Origin: Pseudonocardia hierapolitana
GTDB lineage: Bacteria > Actinomycetota > Actinomycetes > Mycobacteriales > Pseudonocardiaceae
Length of the DNA: 64,000 nucleotides
NCBI RefSeq assembly: GCF_007994075.1
Contig: NZ_VIWU01000001.1
Coordinates: 5,890,001-5,954,000 of the forward strand
Reading direction: 5' to 3'
Part shown: piece after piece, positions 48,586 through 56,830 of the stretch
How positions within the stretch are numbered: the first letter of the stretch is position 1
How the letters are laid out: each line of letters starts with the position of its first letter
The notes under the pieces: generated by a model
Told to the model about the DNA's origin: nothing
The model's database searches: none
Seen by the model: the letters and a program-made list of their open reading frames with translations, nothing else
Translations under genes and position numbers: made by a program

Positions 48586-50414
48586 CGGCCGTCGCCGGCG
48601 GCATCGGGCCTGCGGACCTGCTGGCCGTCGATCGCCTCCGGGAGCGGCTCGCCGCGGAGGCGCGCCGCGTTCAGCGCGACGACCTGATCCGGCTCCTCGA
48701 CGACCTTCCTGCACTCGACGAGGCGGGATCGATGCGGGTCGTCGTGGTCGGTGAGACCAAACGCGGCAAGTCGATGCTGCTGAACACGCTCATCGGACGT
48801 CCGCATCTGAGCCCGGTCGGCGTCGACGTCACCACGTCGTGCTGGATGGAGGTCGCGTACGGCGAGCGGGAGGAGGCCGAGGTCGCCATCGCCAACCCCG
48901 CGTCCCCCGGCGAACCGATCCGTCGCCTGTGCGAGCTCCACGAGGTGGAGCGCTACGTGGCGCTGGCCGAGGTGACCGAGCCGGTGATCGGTGTCCAGGT
49001 GCGTGTCCCGTCGCCGGTGCTGCGCGGTCTCACCATCGTGGACACGCCCGGGGTCGGGGGCCTCGAGGCCGGGCACTCCCGCACGACGCTCGCGGTTCTC
49101 CGGACCGCCGACGCCCTCCTCTTCGTGTGCGACTCCAAGCAGCCCGTGTCGGAACCGGAGATCGCCTTCCTCGCCGAGGCGGCGCGTCGGGTACCGACGG
49201 TCGTGGTCGCCGTGACGAAATGCGACATCAATCCCGAGTTCGAGGAAATCGTCGAAGCGACTCGGGAGATCGTCGCGGGCACGCCGGGACTGGAGTCCGC
49301 ACCGGTCCTCCCGGTGGCCTCCCCACTCGCTGATCGCGCGACGGAATTGGCGGACGCCCGGCGGGCGCAGCGGATGCTGGAGATCTCGGGGATTCCCCCG
49401 CTGCTCGACAACCTGCGTCGGTGCAGCGCAGCCGGTGCAGCCGCGGTGCGCTTCGAGAACGCGGCGCGGGTGCTCGCGGAGGTGTGCCGCGCGCTGCGGG
49501 GCCGTTCCGACAAGGTCCTCGACCTCCTCGAGGGCAACGCGGATCGCGAGCGCGACGTGCAGGCCGACATCGTGGCCTTGAGGAAGGTCCTCGACGACGC
49601 CCCCCGGCTCCGCGTGGTCGTCCACCAGAGCCTCGACCGGCTCCACCACGAACCGGCGGAGGCGTTCGACGTGGCGATCGAGGAGCTGCGCAGGCGGTAC
49701 CACTCCCTCGCCGAGAAGGGTTCGGCAGCACTTCTGCCGAATCTCGCGTCCCGCCTCATCGGTGACATGACGGCCGCCGCGGTCGCCGCGCTCGCACAGA
49801 CCGCCCGGCACTGCACGCGGATCGTCGCCGACCTCATGCGGCAGCTCGGCGGGGCGGACCGGTGGCCGGTCACGTCGACGACCGCACCCGCCGGGTTCGC
49901 CATCGGGTTGGAGCCGCCGGACCCGTCGACCCGCCAGGACGGCGTCGACCTGCCCGCGGCGGCGGACCTCTTCACGAACCTCGTGCAGATCTTCGCCGGG
50001 CCGATTGTCGCCAGCGCGGCCATCGGGGGCCCCGCGGCGGTCGCGGTGAGCATGGTGCTCGCCGTGGGTGTCGGATGGGTGAAGGCGAAGAGCGGCGCCG
50101 AGCAGGAGCGGCGGGCAAGCCTCGCCGCATGGGTCGACGACGCCGCCGCGGACGCGCGCGCGAGGTTCCGGCGTGAGATCGACTCCCGGGTCCGGGAAGC
50201 AGAGCGTCGCGTCGCCCGGGTCCTCCCCGCGCTCGTCGCCGCGCGCGAGGCGGAACTCACCCGGCTGTCCGACGAGCTCAGGCGGGTCAGGTCCGACGCA
50301 GCGGAATTCGGGGCCGCACTGGAGGAGCGTCGCGCCGTGGCAGAAGGTCTGCGGGACGTCGAGCGTGAGGTCGGCGCCCTGGTGTCGCGGGCGCAGGAGG
50401 TGCGCCGTGCCTGA
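48582..50414 (+). CDS. Dynamin-like GTPase B with membrane paddle
   Basis: A 610-residue dynamin-like protein. G1 is GETKRGKS (residues 57-64), followed by a threonine switch in VGVDVTTSCWMEV. G3 is DTPGVGG (from Asp154), and G4 is TKCD (212-215). A long helical bundle is interrupted by a hydrophobic hairpin at about 475-500 (IVASAAIGGPAAVAVSMVLAVGVGW), which should insert into the membrane. The C-terminus is a coiled coil ending LVSRAQEVRRA. It most likely oligomerises with GTPase A at the inner membrane. It overlaps its neighbours by four (upstream) and eight (downstream) bases. Confidence 0.9.
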   Translation: MTAVAGGIGPADLLAVDRLRERLAAEARRVQRDDLIRLLDDLPALDEAGSMRVVVVGETKRGKSMLLNTLIGRPHLSPVGVDVTTSCWMEVAYGEREEAEVAIANPASPGEPIRRLCELHEVERYVALAEVTEPVIGVQVRVPSPVLRGLTIVDTPGVGGLEAGHSRTTLAVLRTADALLFVCDSKQPVSEPEIAFLAEAARRVPTVVVAVTKCDINPEFEEIVEATREIVAGTPGLESAPVLPVASPLADRATELADARRAQRMLEISGIPPLLDNLRRCSAAGAAAVRFENAARVLAEVCRALRGRSDKVLDLLEGNADRERDVQADIVALRKVLDDAPRLRVVVHQSLDRLHHEPAEAFDVAIEELRRRYHSLAEKGSAALLPNLASRLIGDMTAAAVAALAQTARHCTRIVADLMRQLGGADRWPVTSTTAPAGFAIGLEPPDPSTRQDGVDLPAAADLFTNLVQIFAGPIVASAAIGGPAAVAVSMVLAVGVGWVKAKSGAEQERRASLAAWVDDAAADARARFRREIDSRVREAERRVARVLPALVAAREAELTRLSDELRRVRSDAAEFGAALEERRAVAEGLRDVEREVGALVSRAQEVRRA

Positions 50415-52314
50415 GCCGGCCCCGGCCGGCCTCGCCGAGCGGTGGGTCCTGGCCGTCGACTTCGGCACCACGAACACGGTTGCCGCGATCGGCGATGCCA
50501 ACGGCGTGCGGATGTTGACAGTCGACGGCAAAACGATCATGCCGTCCGCGGTGCTGCTGGAAGGTGGACGCGGATGTACCAACAAGTGGCTCGTCGGCGA
50601 GCAGGCGGTCAACATGGCCCGGCGGCGGATGGAGTGGTTCGAGCGCTCGCCGAAGAGGCACATCCCCGACGGGTCGTTGCTGCTCGGCGATCGCGATGTG
50701 CCGGTCGTCGAAGTGGTGGCGGCGGTGCTGCGCGTCGTCGTCGACGAGGCGGCCAAGCAGCAGGGATCGCAATCGCCGGAGGCGTTCGTCGTGACGCATC
50801 CGGCCAACTGGCCGGAGTCCCGGGTCGAGGTGCTGAAGGACGCCGCGCGGACCGCGGTCTCGCACCGGCAGGAATGGCCTGCACCGGAGGCGCTGCCCGA
50901 GCCGGTCGCGGCGGCGGAACGAACGCTCGGCGTGGCCGAGGTACCGACCGTCGCTCGAATCGTCGTCCTGGATCTCGGCGGCGGCACCGTCGACGCTGCG
51001 ACCGTCGACGTCGCGGCGGCCGACCTCGCGGCACTCGACATCGCGATCACCGATCCCTCGAACACCAGCAGGCCCGAGCCCGAGCTGACCGTTGTCGGCC
51101 GCCCCACGGGCATGGACGGCGCGGGAGGCGAGGACTTCGACTACCGACTCGCCGTGAAGATGACCGAGGATGCGGGTGCCCCCGGTCTCTACAAACGGCT
51201 GGCCGAGTCGGCCGATCCCGACGAGCGGGAGCGGGCTGTCGACATCCGCTCGATGGCACGAGCAGTCAAGGAGGAGCTCTCGCGGCAGGCGGTCGTCCCA
51301 GCCAGCCTGCCGAAATCCCCTCCGGACCTCCCCGACGACACGCCGGTGCAGGTCAGCCGCCCGCAGCTCGAGGAGCTGATCAAGGGTGGCGAGGGGAATC
51401 CCCTCGGGCTGGCCGACGCGGTCGCTCTGGCGACGGAGGCGCTCCGGGGCGCACCGCAGGACGGCCCCCCGTTCGCCGGGGTCTACCTCGTGGGCGGGTC
51501 GTCGCGCATCCCGATGCTCGGCATGCTCGTGCAGCAGGCGACCGGCAAGCCCCCGATCACGGGTGGTGACCCGAGCACGACCGTCGCGGACGGCGCGGCG
51601 ACGCGCGCCCTCCGACTGCTGGAACCGGCCGAGCACCAGGACCACGGCCGAGACCCGCCCCCGCCGTGGTGGCGGCGCGTTCTGACCAGCCGCGTCCTGG
51701 CCAGCGTGGTCGCCTTGCTGATGGTCGGTGGGGCATTGGCCGCCCTGACGATTCCCCCGAACGAGCCCCTGCAGGTGCCGCCGACGTCGCCTCCGGCGCC
51801 GCCGCCGACGACGTCCCCTGCGCTGCAGTCGGCCCTGCCCGCGTCCGACCCGACGCTCGCTGCCTGCCCGACAGCCGAGGGGGACGAGTGCAAGACGAAG
51901 ATCCTCGCCGCCGCCCACGCGGCGTGGCCGACGCTCCCCGAGGGCGGCTGCAAGGTCAACGACTCCCTCTACGGGGTTGACGCCTACTCGGCGGAGTGCC
52001 AGACGAGCCCGACCACGATCTATCTCGTCTTCTGGCGCAGGTCGGGATCCCTCGTCTCGTCCCTCACGGGCCAGATGATGATGCCGACGACGGCGCACTT
52101 CATGCTCCCGGGAAGCTCCGAGAAGCTCGGCAGCCAGGTCGGCGGGACCCGGTCGACCCCGTCCGGCATGCGCTACACCTGCGCCTGGGAGTATCAGGCC
52201 CACCCCGTGACCATGGTCCTCGACGGGCCCAACGAGAACGGGACGGTCGCCCTGTGCGGCACGGCGGAATTCCTCGACTCCTCCGCGATCCAGTCCGCAC
52301 TGGGAGCGGGGTGA
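50407..52314 (+). CDS. Membrane-anchored Hsp70-like ATPase with extracytoplasmic domain
   Basis: A 635-residue protein. Residues 12-405 are an Hsp70/actin-type ATPase: DFGTTNT at 18-24, DLGGGTVD at 189-196, VGGSSRIP at 362-369. No DnaK-type beta-sandwich substrate domain follows. Instead there is a Pro/Trp-rich linker (PPPPWWRR), one transmembrane helix at about 426-448, a Pro/Ser/Thr-rich stalk, and an outer domain of about 160 residues with paired cysteines (AACPTAEGDECKT, GGCKVND, AECQTS). ATP-driven signals inside could thus be passed to the cell envelope. Together with the membrane GrpE-like protein it makes a tethered chaperone pair beside two dynamins. GTG 50407 overlaps GTPase B. Confidence 0.88.
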   Translation: MPEPAPAGLAERWVLAVDFGTTNTVAAIGDANGVRMLTVDGKTIMPSAVLLEGGRGCTNKWLVGEQAVNMARRRMEWFERSPKRHIPDGSLLLGDRDVPVVEVVAAVLRVVVDEAAKQQGSQSPEAFVVTHPANWPESRVEVLKDAARTAVSHRQEWPAPEALPEPVAAAERTLGVAEVPTVARIVVLDLGGGTVDAATVDVAAADLAALDIAITDPSNTSRPEPELTVVGRPTGMDGAGGEDFDYRLAVKMTEDAGAPGLYKRLAESADPDERERAVDIRSMARAVKEELSRQAVVPASLPKSPPDLPDDTPVQVSRPQLEELIKGGEGNPLGLADAVALATEALRGAPQDGPPFAGVYLVGGSSRIPMLGMLVQQATGKPPITGGDPSTTVADGAATRALRLLEPAEHQDHGRDPPPPWWRRVLTSRVLASVVALLMVGGALAALTIPPNEPLQVPPTSPPAPPPTTSPALQSALPASDPTLAACPTAEGDECKTKILAAAHAAWPTLPEGGCKVNDSLYGVDAYSAECQTSPTTIYLVFWRRSGSLVSSLTGQMMMPTTAHFMLPGSSEKLGSQVGGTRSTPSGMRYTCAWEYQAHPVTMVLDGPNENGTVALCGTAEFLDSSAIQSALGAG

Positions 52315-52319
52315 GGACG

Positions 52320-53579
52320 ATGAAGATCAACCGGGGGGTGGGCTCCCTGCTCGTCACCGCGGTGGTGCTCGTCGTGGCGTCCTCCGCGGTGACCTGGATC
52401 GCGAGCACCAACACCGGCGAGACGGTCCAGGTGGAGGCCGCCAACTCGCCCGGAGCGGTCCCCGCGTTCATCCCCCGGGCCGGAACCGCTGCCACACCTC
52501 GGCGGCCACTGCACACCGCCGGGCACGTGGTGTCCGGCGACGCGCCCGGTCTCTACGGTGGGGTGGAGGCGAACTCCTGCGACGTCGCCGCCATGCAGGC
52601 GTTCCTGCGGACGCACCCGGATCACGCCGCCGCCTGGGCGGCGGCCCTGATGATCGAGCCGTCCCAGATCGACGAGCACTTCGCATCTCTGACCCCGGTC
52701 AGCCTGCAGACCGATACAGCAGTGACGAACCACGGCTTCGACAGCGGCGCAGCGACCCCGATCCAGAGCGTTCTGCAGGCAGGCACCGCCGTCCTGGTCG
52801 ACGCGGTCGGGCTTCCCCGCGTGCGCTGCTACTGCGGGAATCCGCTCCAGACGCCGGCATCGCGCCGGAACCCCCGGTACGTGGGTGTCCGATGGGACGG
52901 CTTCGACGCGCAGTCGGTAACTCAGATCGCGACGGCTTCGACGGTGATCCAGCAGTTCGTCATCGTCGAGCGGGAGCCCGACGGGGCGATCTCGAAGGTC
53001 GTCAACCGGCCCCGGGCGACGACGGGAGACAGGGACAGCGCCGTCGATCCCATCCTCGCCCTGACGCTTCGTTCGAGCCTCCAGGGCGGGGGGATCGGAT
53101 CTGGCCAACTGCCTCCGAACCCCGGGTCGTCGAGCGCCCCGAGTTCGCCGGATCCGGTGGGCCCGACGAGCTCCGCCATACCCGGACCTCCTGAATCGTC
53201 GACAGCCGCTCCCGTCGAGTCCTCGAGCGCGCCGACTCCGACTCCGACTCCGGGCACCACATCAGCTGCTCCTGCGAGCAGCGAGATCCCCGACCCGCAG
53301 ACATCGGTGATCCCCGAGCCCGAGAGCCCTGCGACGACCGAGCCGGACGAACCTGCGACGACGGAGCCGGACGAACCGGTGACGCCCGAGCCTGACGAAC
53401 CTGCGAGGCCGGAGCCGGACGAACCCGTGACGCCCGAGCCGGACGACCAGACGGACGTGGACAGCCCCGAGCCGGAGGTGGACGAGCGGGAGACGGAGGA
53501 GGGTGACAGCGGTCGCGAGGAGGGCGACGACGAGGGCGACGGCGGGCCCGACGAGGGCGACACGGGCGGAGACGGGTGA
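52320..53579 (+). CDS. Exported DUF6777-like protein with acidic repeat tail
   Basis: A 419-residue protein. An N-terminal membrane helix or uncleaved signal (GSLLVTAVVLVVASSAVTWIA) is followed by a domain typical of DUF6777: SCDVAAMQAFLRTHPDHAAAWAAAL, TAVTNHGFDSGAATPIQSVLQAGTAVLVDA and VRCYCGNPL, over about residues 80-200. A Ser/Pro-rich region leads to five eight-residue PEPDEP repeats and a Glu/Asp/Gly tail. It should be anchored outside the membrane. The function of DUF6777 is unknown. It starts five bases after the Hsp70-like gene with GTGAGG as ribosome binding site, so it belongs to the operon. Confidence 0.82.
   Translation: MKINRGVGSLLVTAVVLVVASSAVTWIASTNTGETVQVEAANSPGAVPAFIPRAGTAATPRRPLHTAGHVVSGDAPGLYGGVEANSCDVAAMQAFLRTHPDHAAAWAAALMIEPSQIDEHFASLTPVSLQTDTAVTNHGFDSGAATPIQSVLQAGTAVLVDAVGLPRVRCYCGNPLQTPASRRNPRYVGVRWDGFDAQSVTQIATASTVIQQFVIVEREPDGAISKVVNRPRATTGDRDSAVDPILALTLRSSLQGGGIGSGQLPPNPGSSSAPSSPDPVGPTSSAIPGPPESSTAAPVESSSAPTPTPTPGTTSAAPASSEIPDPQTSVIPEPESPATTEPDEPATTEPDEPVTPEPDEPARPEPDEPVTPEPDDQTDVDSPEPEVDERETEEGDSGREEGDDEGDGGPDEGDTGGDG
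53337..53456 (+). repeat. Five 24-base tandem repeats (PEPDEP-type) in the DUF6777-like gene
   Basis: Units start at 53337, 53361, 53385, 53409 and 53433 and encode TEPDEPAT, TEPDEPVT, PEPDEPAR, PEPDEPVT and PEPDDQTD (residues 340-379). Codon differences between units show some age, but copy number could vary between strains. Confidence 0.9.
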
Positions 53580-53648
53580 CGCGGAGTCGACGGGCGCGTG
53601 ATCGACCCGATCAAGGAGCAGGGTCGGTCGCGGCCCACGCCGGTGTCA

Positions 53649-54110
53649 TCAGACCCGTGCGGCCCCGGCCCTCCGGCGGGCGATGATCAGGTGGTCGACG
53701 CCGAACCGGCCGGAGCCGATCACGGCGAGGACGAGGCTGAGCAGCGCGAGCGTGATGACCAGCTCCGGCCCGTTGTGATCCATGGAGAACAGGGGGGCCG
53801 TGTGCACCAGCACCCAGGCACCCACCATGTTCAGCGCCATCAGGACGCCGACGATCGGTACACCGAGGCCGATGATCATCGCGACGCCGCCGACGAACTC
53901 GAAGAGGACGTTCGCCGGCCCTGTGATCGAGGGCAGTGGCACGCCGGACTGCGTGAAGAGCCCACCGACCCCGGCCAGGCTCCCGCCGCCGAAGTCCCAC
54001 ATGAGCTTGGCGTGCGCGATCATGATGATGCCGAGGCCGATCCGGGCCAGGAGGAGTACGAGGTCACGAGCCACCCGGACACCCGGGGCGTTGACGGTCG
54101 TCATAGTCAT
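53649..54110 (-). CDS. DoxX family membrane protein
   Basis: A 153-residue four-helix DoxX protein. It has LVLLLARIGLGIIMIAHAKLMWDFGG, then NVLFEFVGGVAMIIGLGVPIVGVLMALNMVGA and a final helix with LALLSLVLAVIGSGRFGVDH. This is the classic DoxX family (terminal oxidase-subunit-like), implicated in membrane redox or thiol stress in mycobacteria. It is convergent with the DUF6777-like gene and has no operon partner. Confidence 0.88.
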   Translation of the reverse strand: MTMTTVNAPGVRVARDLVLLLARIGLGIIMIAHAKLMWDFGGGSLAGVGGLFTQSGVPLPSITGPANVLFEFVGGVAMIIGLGVPIVGVLMALNMVGAWVLVHTAPLFSMDHNGPELVITLALLSLVLAVIGSGRFGVDHLIIARRRAGAARV

Positions 54111-54186
54111 TCCGCTTTCTAGCGTGAGTGGTAGCCGATGTGGGCTTATGACCGTCGACCTGGCAAGAACTCATCGGTTCGGTGCC

Positions 54187-54256
54187 GCGGATCAGGCGGC
54201 GCGGATCAGGCGGCGCGGATCAGGCGGCGCGGATCAGGCGGCGCGGATCAGGCGGC
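54187..54256. repeat. Five perfect 14-bp tandem repeats
   Basis: GCGGATCAGGCGGC is repeated exactly five times. The fifth copy (54243-54256) contains the stop codon and last codons of the small minus-strand gene at 54248. Perfect copies suggest recent slippage. It is too short and regular to be a CRISPR array. Confidence 0.95.
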
Positions 54257-54490
54257 GACCGGGGCGGGGATGTGGACACCCGGCACGTCGACGGTCCGCT
54301 CGCGATCGGCGAGCGCGCGACCGGCGGCAGTGATCGCCTGGTGCACCGCGATGCCGGCGTCGAGGAGCGCGGCGGCGGCACTGCGCGCGCCGGTGTCGGT
54401 GGCGCCGGCGCGGGCGGCGTCCTCGGCGGCCGCGTTCAAGGCGCTGAGCAGGTGCTGGATCGCGGCATCGATCTGCTGGTTGGCGCTCAT
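54248..54490 (-). CDS. Small helical hypothetical protein
   Basis: An 80-residue Ala-rich, predicted all-helical protein (ANQQIDAAIQHLLSALNAAAEDAARAG and later AVHQAITAAGRALADRE). No family is recognised. ATG 54490 was chosen because upstream in-frame sequence overlaps the 3' end of the padR-type gene region and has no helical pattern. There is no clear ribosome binding site. The stop lies within a 14-bp tandem repeat array, so repeat changes could alter its C-terminus. Confidence 0.45.
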   Translation of the reverse strand: MSANQQIDAAIQHLLSALNAAAEDAARAGATDTGARSAAAALLDAGIAVHQAITAAGRALADRERTVDVPGVHIPAPVAA

Positions 54491-54609
54491 CGCGAAGGTG
54501 CGTGGCTCGGTTGGCGATGGGAGGTCGGGTGAGCAGTACCGCATGGCAGAAGACTCTGCGGCCCCGACCCGCGCCGGACCATGGGGTTCGCCCCCGATCC
54601 GACCCTGAA

Positions 54610-55188
54610 TCACCCCCGGTTCCGACGCGCCGACCGGGCCGCGCGGAGGCGGTCGAGGTCGCCGTCGGCAAGGGCCGACCAGAACCGCAGGGCCGCGTGC
54701 TCCATCTCGAGCCCGAGCTCGAGGGTGATCATCCGCGGCTGGGCGTGCGGGTCGTCGCCGAAGCGCTCGACCATCCCCTCGTAGACCGCGATCCGCTCCT
54801 CGTGCTGCTTGATCTGGTCGCGGGCCAGCGCCGGGATGTCGTCCTCCGGGTCACCCGCCTCGTTGAAGAAGAGCTTGAGCTCGGCGATGTCGCGCATCTG
54901 GAAGTGCTCGTGCGTGGGAGAGGAGAGCCAGTCCTTCAACGCGGTGCGCCCGGCATCGGTGAGCGAGTACGTCTTTCGCCGCCGCCCGGTCGCCTCGACG
55001 GCGAGCTCCAGCAGGCCGAGGCCGGCCAGCCGATCCGGCTCCGAGTACAGCTGGGCGTGCGGGAAGTGCCAGAAGTAGCCGACGGAGTGGCCCACCGCGC
55101 GCTTGAGCTCGTACGGCGTGGACGGGCCGCGCAGCGCGATCATCCCGAGCACGACGTACGACGTCGCGGACAGCCGCACATCGCTCAC
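54610..55188 (-). CDS. PadR-family transcriptional regulator
   Basis: A 192-residue PadR (type AphA-like) regulator. The winged helix is SATSYVVLGMIALRGPSTPYELKRAV, the wing segment RRRKTYSLTDAGRTALKDWL, and a C-terminal dimerisation helix pair follows (from about residue 115). PadR proteins typically respond to phenolic or aromatic compounds. The gene is divergent from the CoA ligase/molybdenum hydroxylase operon, so it is the likely repressor of that operon. Confidence 0.9.
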   Translation of the reverse strand: MSDVRLSATSYVVLGMIALRGPSTPYELKRAVGHSVGYFWHFPHAQLYSEPDRLAGLGLLELAVEATGRRRKTYSLTDAGRTALKDWLSSPTHEHFQMRDIAELKLFFNEAGDPEDDIPALARDQIKQHEERIAVYEGMVERFGDDPHAQPRMITLELGLEMEHAALRFWSALADGDLDRLRAARSARRNRG

Positions 55189-55240
55189 TGCTTACTCCTC
55201 CCGGCCGGGCCGCCGATCATAACCGCCGCACCATCCGAGA

Positions 55241-55277
55241 CGGACCGTCCGCGCCCTTGCGGCTTGAAAGTCCGGAC
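55241..55277. promoter_or_regulatory. Palindromes in the PadR/CoA-ligase divergent promoter region
   Basis: CGGACCGTCCG (55241-55251, perfect around one centre base) and GTCCGGAC (55270-55277) share the GGAC/GTCC half-site. Both lie within the 124-base intergenic gap and are candidate binding sites for the PadR regulator. Confidence 0.4.
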
Positions 55278-55312
55278 AGTACGGTCTGAAACAGATCGTG
55301 GAGGGAGGCAGC

Positions 55313-56830
55313 ATGGATCTGGGCACGGTCATGCGCTGGACGGCCGAGCGCTTCCCCGAGCGACCCGCGGTGCGCGGGCACGGGCGGCATCTGAGCTACC
55401 GCGAGTGGGACGCGCGGACCAACCGGCTCGCGCGGGCGCTCGCGGCCGAGGGGGTGCGGCCGGGCGCACGCGTCGCGTTCGCCCTGACCGGCGGCGAGCC
55501 GCTCGCGAGCCTCCACCTGGCGGCGCAGAAGCTGGGCGCGGTCTCGGTGCCGCTCTCCACCCGCTTCTCGCCCGACGAGCTGCGCTACTGCGTCACCGAC
55601 GCCGCCGCCGCGCTGATCGTCACCGACGAGGCCAACGCCGCCCGCGCCGCCGCGGCGGCAGGCGAGGTGGCGCTGCGGACGGTCGTGGAGATCGACGCGG
55701 GCGCCGAGCGCGAGCCCGACCACGCCCTCGGCACGCACCCCGCCGAGACCGACGTCAGCGTGATGCTCTACACCTCCGGCACGACCGGGCGGCCCAAGGG
55801 CGTGCCGCGCACCCACCGCGCCGAGCACAGCGCCGCCGTCGCGCACGCCGTGCAGACACAGCAACGCGCGGGCGAGGTGGTGCTCGGCGTCATGCCGATG
55901 TTCCACACGATGGGGCTGCGCACGCTGCTGACCAGCATCGTCGTCGGCGGCGCCTGGGTCGGTCAGCCCGCGTTCGACGCGGACGAGTCGATCGAGCTCG
56001 TCAGCACCGAGAACGTGACCTCGCTGTACCTGGTGCCGACGATCTTCTGGTCGCTGCTGCGCACCGGCCGGCTCTCCGAGGCCCGCTCGCTGGACCGGCT
56101 CGCCTACGCCGGGGCCGCGATGACGCCCGCCCTCGCCGAGCGGCTCGTCGAGGAGGTCGCGCCCCGCGCGTTCGTGAACCACTTCGGCAGCACCGAGATC
56201 TACACCTTCACGATCGGTCCGGACGTCGCGGCGAAGCCCGGTTCCGCGGGCCGGGCCGGCATCTTCTCCCGCGTTCGGCTCGTCGCCCCCGAGCCGGGGA
56301 CCCCGCCCGACGCGCTGGTGGCGCCCGGGGAGCAGGGGCAGGTGATCGCGTCGTTGGCCAGCCCGGAGGCGTTCGCCGGGTACTGGCAGCGACCCGATGC
56401 CGACGCGAAGGCGATCCGCGACGGCTGGTACTACACCGGTGACCTCGCCGTCGCCGACGAGGACGGTGACCTGTGGGTCTCCGGCCGCGTCGACGACATG
56501 ATCAACTCGGGTGGGGAGAACATCTACCCCGACGAGATCGAGGCGGCACTCGTGCGCTGCCCCGATGTCGACGACGTGTGCGTCGTCGGGCTGCCCGACG
56601 AGCGGTGGGGCCAGGCGGTCACGGCGTTCGTCGTGCCGGCACGGAATGCGGATCCGGTGGCCGCAGCCGAGAAGGCGATGGCGTTCGCGCGGGAGGTGCT
56701 GCCCTCGCTCAAACGGCCCAAGCGCGTGATCGCCGTCCACGCCATCCCGCGCTCCGGGGTGGGCAAGACGCTGCGCCGCACGCTCGTCGCGGGCGAGTTC
56801 GAGCCGCTCGGGGAGAGCACCCGTGGCTGA
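55313..56830 (+). CDS. Acyl/aryl-CoA ligase (AMP-binding)
   Basis: A 505-residue ANL-superfamily ligase. The P-loop-like motif is MLYTSGTTGRPKGVPRTHRA, then FGSTEIYTF, YYTGDLAVADEDGDLWVSGRVDDMINSGGENIYPDEIE and the catalytic lysine in SGVGKTLRR. It activates a carboxylic acid to its CoA thioester with ATP. It resembles benzoate/4-chlorobenzoate-type ligases, and the substrate is unproven. GGAGGGAGG precedes ATG 55313. It is the first gene of an operon whose other products (crotonase, molybdenum hydroxylase) would act on a CoA ester or its precursor. Its 3' end overlaps the hydroxylase gene by eight bases. Confidence 0.9.
   Translation: MDLGTVMRWTAERFPERPAVRGHGRHLSYREWDARTNRLARALAAEGVRPGARVAFALTGGEPLASLHLAAQKLGAVSVPLSTRFSPDELRYCVTDAAAALIVTDEANAARAAAAAGEVALRTVVEIDAGAEREPDHALGTHPAETDVSVMLYTSGTTGRPKGVPRTHRAEHSAAVAHAVQTQQRAGEVVLGVMPMFHTMGLRTLLTSIVVGGAWVGQPAFDADESIELVSTENVTSLYLVPTIFWSLLRTGRLSEARSLDRLAYAGAAMTPALAERLVEEVAPRAFVNHFGSTEIYTFTIGPDVAAKPGSAGRAGIFSRVRLVAPEPGTPPDALVAPGEQGQVIASLASPEAFAGYWQRPDADAKAIRDGWYYTGDLAVADEDGDLWVSGRVDDMINSGGENIYPDEIEAALVRCPDVDDVCVVGLPDERWGQAVTAFVVPARNADPVAAAEKAMAFAREVLPSLKRPKRVIAVHAIPRSGVGKTLRRTLVAGEFEPLGESTRG

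Noticed and set aside
54187..54256. Short repeat array considered as CRISPR
   Set aside because: Units are 14 bases with no spacers and no cas genes nearby; it is a simple tandem repeat.
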